DNA of 11,933 nucleotides from Cephalothrix spiralis (Eukaryota; Nemertea; Palaeonemertea; Archinemertea; Cephalotrichidae). Below, piece by piece: positions 10,101-11,933 of the stretch (position 1 is the first letter of the stretch; each line of letters starts with the position of its first letter). A program made the position numbers and the translations under genes. Where the stretch lies: positions 1 to 11,933 of the forward strand of contig JAUCNG010351065.1 of assembly GCA_032353305.1 (NCBI GenBank), given 5' to 3'. Below the pieces are notes generated by a model. That model saw nothing but the letters and a program-made list of their open reading frames with translations. It was not told the origin of the DNA and made no database searches.

Positions 10101-11613
10101 CTAATACAAAATTCTTCATACTAAATGGTGTATCAAAAATTAGCAAAAAATATGTAATATAATGTGAACGAAGCATTGGCCAGTCAGCCATGCTTTATAC
10201 GTGATAGGACTTTAAATTCTTGGGAAATGTGCTTTCAACTTCCCATACATAGAGCACGTATAAAATCGAAAATAAAGGCCAGTACATTAAACAGACCAAG
10301 CAGACTATTTGGCTTCTACGTAAAATTGGTTAATATAACATCTGGTTCATGGAATTTTCAATTCGACGTAGAATTTAAGAAATAAAATATGAAGTTATCG
10401 TAAATTGCACTTAAAACTGTTCAATTATCGTAAAGTTAATTGTTCAAATTGTTTAATTACAAAATCATATCGAAGTATACATTAATTCATGTATATACAA
10501 TAACATGATAAGCTGCTATACGATAATATTTCTGTGAATGCAGTATTTTAATCTCGGCTCCTGTGTTGTCACTTTTGCATGACTGAATAGCCTTTTTTTT
10601 GCTTGGTTTACGGACCCCGCCGGTGAAAATTTCCGAAAAATGGAAATACATTTAATATAAAAATTCGACGGTATGAAGAACATTTTATCATAAAAATAGG
10701 TCAAATGATACTTCAGAATTCACATTTATTTTGCCGCCGACGAGATTTTAGATATATTGTACCGAATAATTTTTTCTTCTTTTTTTTCCGCCGACGAAAT
10801 TTTTTGGAAAGGACTTAAATATTTATTTTGTTTTATTTTTATTTCTTTTTACCGCCGCCGGTGGGATTTTTGGAAAACTTTGTCCGTAAACCAAGCAAAA
10901 AAATAAACAACACGAGATTCATTTTTATTATGTTTCAAGTTCTCTATCTATCTTTGACTTAAAATCTTTGAATATCTTTGAACGCGCTTGATAACTTTCT
11001 AATACATGTATTGATATGTAATATTGATATGTAATGAACGGCAAAACGGGAAATTCGACGTTTGAGCTAGAAATAAGCGTAATATCAGAATGGCGTTGCA
11101 TTGGGAAAATCGGTTTACAGTTTCTCGAGACGGGATGTTTATTATCTTTATTTATAATCGGATTTACCAACTACTGGGGAAGTTGAACTTTTTGGTCCTT
11201 TGGAAAATTGATGTAGCTCAGTAGTTGTAACACAGATTTGCACCAAATTTTATTTGAAAAAGAAGAACATGTTCTCTATAGTGATCACTAGCAGCGATAT
11301 GGTAAATTCATAATTAAGTCACAATATGACGTCATCTGGCTGTTTTCCATAATATTGAGACACCCTGTATATGCTATGTTCTAATTAACCTACCTAATTG
11401 ACAGTTTCCGTGGCATGATCCAACATCTATAATTTTTTCGAATGGCGAGTCAGGAAAAAAGGTTTTTAACATAGGCAAACGTTTGCATCTTCGAGGCTTC
11501 TGTTCGCATGTACATTCAGTGATGACGCCGATTTCAGGAGAACCATTATGCAAAACCAGGCGTTCAGCTGTCAATTTAGATGAGCGACAAATATGTTCCG
11601 AAGGACAAAAATG
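4040..11613 (-). CDS. pnhd: Tandem cystine-knot secreted protein, 3' part, Pinhead homologue
   Basis: Four exons (11613-11394, 8029-7976, 7345-7153, 4181-4040) total 609 bp and join in phase into 202 residues plus stop. The 5' end, including any signal peptide, lies beyond the right edge. Residues 3-36 are the end of one knot unit, closing with C34-T-C36. Unit two runs from C43 through C67-H-G-N-C71 to C102-Q-C104. Unit three runs from C108 through C141-Q-G-T-C145 to C199-G-C201-S-stop. The repeated C-x-G-x-C and C-x-C pairs are the ring-forming signature of cystine-knot growth factors and antagonists. One sequon, N-E-T, lies at 123. Pinhead is a secreted multi-knot protein reported to antagonise the BMP ligand Admp. 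The identification combines this architecture with the Admp-like gene directly downstream on the same strand. Another multi-knot family is possible but less likely. Confidence 0.78.
4297..4344 (+). mobile_element. possible LINE reverse-transcriptase scrap
   Basis: One plus-strand frame reads K-S-G-P-K-T-E-P-C-G-T-P-L-K-S then stop. A GPKTEPCGTP-like string resembles one I associate with animal non-LTR retrotransposon ORFs. Only about 15 codons are left with nothing recognisable around them, so this is a tentative call. Confidence 0.3.
4517..4660 (+). repeat. diverged direct repeat GGGTT(G/A)GTGGTCAA
   Basis: The segments at 4518-4543 (gggttggtggtcaacttttc) and 4637-4660 (gggttagtggtcaaagttttc) match over about 20 bases, 119 bases apart. 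A looser relative, gggttagatggttaaatttg, is at about 6734. They could be ends of small DNA transposons, but no complete element is defined. Confidence 0.4.
4690..5110. other. GC-richer intronic segment with palindrome and G13 run
   Basis: Base composition changes from its AT-rich surroundings, with CG-containing stretches around 4930-5000. It includes the palindrome ACTTTGGT-GT-ACCAAAGT (4910-4927), a related cgtataccaagg at about 4997, and 13 consecutive G at 5096-5108. Open frames exist on both strands but none resembles a known protein. It is likely an inserted element of unknown type. Confidence 0.35.
5775..5935 (+). repeat. local duplication, about 88-bp period
   Basis: Copy 1 (5775 to about 5850) and copy 2 (5863-5935) share gttaaat, cgaaatgtttttangaaatt and a terminal attgacgt(t/c)at in the same order and spacing. 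Copy 2 ends in a full TGACGTCA palindrome, whereas copy 1 has TGACGTTA. Confidence 0.6.
6611..6655. repeat. perfect hairpin, 18-bp arms, 9-base loop
   Basis: The arms at 6611-6628 (cttaactaaggatcatct) and 6638-6655 (agatgatccttagttaag) are exact reverse complements around acactctga. On the minus strand the arm leads into ggatcgaaacgtcagg. A similar but degenerate ctgaagaagacc...gtcgaaaatttt string lies at about 6042-6070 on the same strand. Such strings recur in animal repeats, so a transposon origin is likely. Confidence 0.75.
6815..7100. mobile_element. possible hAT-like transposon fragment
   Basis: A segment beginning cagggtagccacaactttc (about 6819) resembles hAT-type termini. The 14-mer ccatgacatttcca occurs twice, at 6851 and 7084, bracketing 11 C (6924-6934) and the palindrome gggggtaccccc (6963-6974). 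No matching inverted terminus or target duplication was found, so the class is tentative. Confidence 0.25.
7153..7345 (-). CDS. pnhd: pnhd exon (end of knot unit 2, start of unit 3)
   Basis: 193 bp, phase 1 in (tccttttag|GA GAC) and phase 2 out (TTG AG|gtaaga). It carries RCLEVIESCQC closing unit 2, LCYRATQMEVF opening unit 3, and the second ring motif IGVCQGTC. Confidence 0.85.
7421..7485 (+). repeat. tRNA-like SINE head, plus strand
   Basis: An A-box-like CTCAGTTGGTCAGATG (7425-7440) is followed after about 25 bases by a B-box-like TGATCGACTCCCGC (7464-7477). This is the order and spacing of an internal RNA polymerase III promoter. It does not fold as an intact tRNA and the B box is altered, so it is read as a decayed tRNA-derived SINE, not a tRNA gene. 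Confidence 0.45.
7820..7885 (-). repeat. tRNA-like SINE head, minus strand
   Basis: On the minus strand, gtgacaaattggtgagc (7882-7866, a degenerate A box) is followed by a perfect B box GGTTCGATTCC (7837-7827) and then CACC. It faces the plus-strand head at 7421-7485 across about 340 bases inside one 630-bp pnhd intron. The A box is too decayed for a working tRNA. Confidence 0.5.
7976..8029 (-). CDS. pnhd: pnhd short exon (18 codons)
   Basis: 54 bp between acceptor aaatcatttcag (8030-8031) and donor AAT G|gtaagt (7975-7974), phase 1 at both ends. It reads D-G-G-C-Q-S-L-S-V-K-S-I-T-I-P-G-P-N-(G). It supplies the cysteine and the PGPNG turn that precede DRCLEVIESCQC in the next exon, matching the LHNG...VITECTC layout of unit 1. 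It is too short for simple ORF finding. Being a multiple of three, skipping would keep the frame but remove a cysteine. Confidence 0.8.
8784..8993 (+). repeat. MULE left terminal inverted repeat, GGGCCCC module array
   Basis: About 210 bp. Ten GGGCCCC motifs and one CGGCCCC recur about every 16-17 bases, separated by short spacers such as ggactttt, ggtctttt and acggactttt. It ends inward with aatataaatatgttaccatg. Compared with the right copy it carries about 47 extra bases, that is three modules. Proline/glycine-rich frames across it are by-products of the repeat. Confidence 0.8.
9036..9480 (-). pseudogene. MULE transposase remnant (C-terminal half of catalytic core)
   Basis: On the minus strand, THRLTALLNRKTEESY, IDFELAVKNAFTRIFPDAQV and CLFHLCQ read as a MULE transposase core with the DFE and C-x2-H positions kept. 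After a stop at 9228 homology resumes in another frame (NDDDFAVFCRM, AFVPIDSVKAAFE, IPDGAEPLVQYIEDTYV, then RRNGR), interrupted by in-frame stops. One frameshift near 9231-9250 and at least four stops are visible. The N-terminal half is gone. This is a dead fossil that gives the class of the surrounding element. Confidence 0.75.
9562..9724 (-). repeat. MULE right terminal inverted repeat, shorter module array
   Basis: About 163 bp. Its reverse complement follows the left repeat closely: gattgggccccagtgatttc, then alternating acttttgggcccc modules, then aatataaatatgttaccatg. Three internal modules found on the left are absent here, and some are mutated (tgtgcccc, gggctcc, ggcctcgg). Confidence 0.8.
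10594..10903. mobile_element. MITE-like element with 22-bp perfect TIRs
   Basis: TTTTTTTGCTTGGTTTACGGAC (10594-10615, first seven T) is repeated exactly inverted at 10882-10903. Inside are four related modules of the type CCGCCG-rich, then GA/GT, then ATTTT(T)GGAAA, at about 10617, 10733, 10788 and 10853. At 310 bp without a coding frame it fits a non-autonomous DNA transposon. No target duplication was clear, and I cannot name the superfamily. Confidence 0.7.
11247..11336 (+). repeat. left arm of inverted repeat flanking a pnhd exon
   Basis: The arm runs from ttttatttgaaaaagaagaa to gtcacaatatgacgtcat. Its diverged reverse complement is at 11785-11862. Just upstream, atgtagctcagtagttg (about 11211-11227) resembles a tRNA A box, which hints at a SINE copy. 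It ends 57 bases from the exon's donor site. Confidence 0.7.
11394..11613 (-). CDS. pnhd: pnhd exon (end of knot unit 1, start of unit 2)
   Basis: 220 bp, entering in phase 0 at acceptor cattttttcag|CAT and leaving in phase 1 at TTA G|gtaggt. It carries GVITECTC, then CKRLP and the C-x-G-x-C ring motif VGSCHGNC. The open frame runs on past both splice sites (to 11700 and 11374), but the residues outside them look intronic. Confidence 0.82.
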
Positions 11614-11933
11614 CTGAAAAAATGAAAATAGCTCAATAAATTTCAAATCTAAGTTATAAAATACTATCTTTAATCCCAAATAACCCTGTCCGAAAAACAA
11701 ATCTATGGAGTTAATTCAATTTAAATATTCGTAAAATTTAACAGAACAGAACCAGCCCTGTTCCATTCTTGATAATAGTATATAGATGACGTCATATTGC
11801 GACTTAATCATGAATTGTCCATATCACTGGAGAGACCATGGTCTTCTCTTTCAAATAAAAATACGCCACTGGCGCGACGGAGCTCACTTGGAAATGACTC
11901 CTAGCGGCGTAAATATGAACTTAACTGATCAAA
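11614..11933 (-). other. pnhd upstream intron (partial)
   Basis: This sequence lies upstream of the phase-0 acceptor at 11614-11615. It holds the right arm of the inverted repeat. No earlier pnhd exon with a convincing cysteine pattern and donor is visible, so the signal-peptide end of the gene lies outside the window. Confidence 0.55.
11785..11862 (-). repeat. right arm of inverted repeat flanking a pnhd exon
   Basis: Read on the minus strand it gives tttatttgaaagagaagacc, gtgatatgg, aattcatgattaagtcgcaa and tatgacgtcat, matching the left arm at roughly 80-85 percent with a short gap. It lies about 170 bases from the exon's acceptor side. Confidence 0.7.

Larger units (their letters stand above)
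8030..11393 (-). other. pnhd intron (3.36 kb) with MULE, MITE and repeat arm
   Basis: It is phase 1. Apart from the MULE (8784-9724), the MITE-like element (10594-10903) and the repeat arm at 11247-11336, the AT-rich stretches 8030-8780, 9725-10590 and 10904-11240 show no exon or element I can support. Confidence 0.65.

Noticed and set aside
11880-11933. Possible upstream pnhd exon ending at a CCAA|gtgagc donor on minus
   Set aside because: No cysteine pattern or acceptor is visible before the window ends, so it cannot be supported.

Overview
This is eukaryotic DNA from an animal: AT-rich, with short coding blocks bounded by GT/AG splice sites and separated by long, repeat-filled introns. 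Almost none of the long open frames are genes. The coding content appears only when exons are assembled by splice site and reading phase. The species cannot be named from the sequence. The gene pair implies a bilaterian.

Two incomplete genes lie head-to-tail on the minus strand. The upstream gene (4040-11613) is the 3' part of a secreted tandem cystine-knot protein. Four exons (11613-11394, 8029-7976, 7345-7153, 4181-4040) join in perfect phase (0/1, 1/1, 1/2, 2/stop) to give 202 residues ending in C-G-C-S. I identify it as Pinhead (pnhd). A possible poly(A) signal follows at 3917-3912. About 2 kb further downstream, the 5' end of a TGF-beta/BMP-family ligand begins (exons 1920-1617 and 1049-889): signal peptide and first half of the prodomain. 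Its mature domain lies beyond the left edge. Pinhead lying directly upstream of Admp on the same strand is a known, widely conserved animal arrangement, so each assignment supports the other. Pinhead is a secreted cystine-knot protein reported as an Admp antagonist, and in the ascidian Ciona transcription of Pinhead disturbs the Admp enhancer in cis.

Layout from left to right: 1-888, Admp intron 2 with TTTTAGGAG-type repeats; 889-1920, Admp exons; 1921-4039, leader, intergenic DNA with a hairpin and more TTTTAGGAG repeats, and the pnhd 3' UTR; 4040-4181, last pnhd exon; 4182-7152, intron with retroelement scraps, local duplications, a perfect hairpin and homopolymer runs; 7153-7345, exon; 7346-7975, intron holding two tRNA-like SINE heads facing each other; 7976-8029, a tiny 18-codon exon; 8030-11393, intron with a decayed MULE transposon whose terminal repeats are arrays of GGGCCCC modules, and a separate MITE-like element with CCGCCG modules; 11394-11613, exon, flanked on both sides by arms of an inverted repeat; 11614-11933, intron.

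The transposon remnants all lie in introns or between the genes. No rRNA, intact tRNA, CRISPR array or prokaryotic feature is visible.
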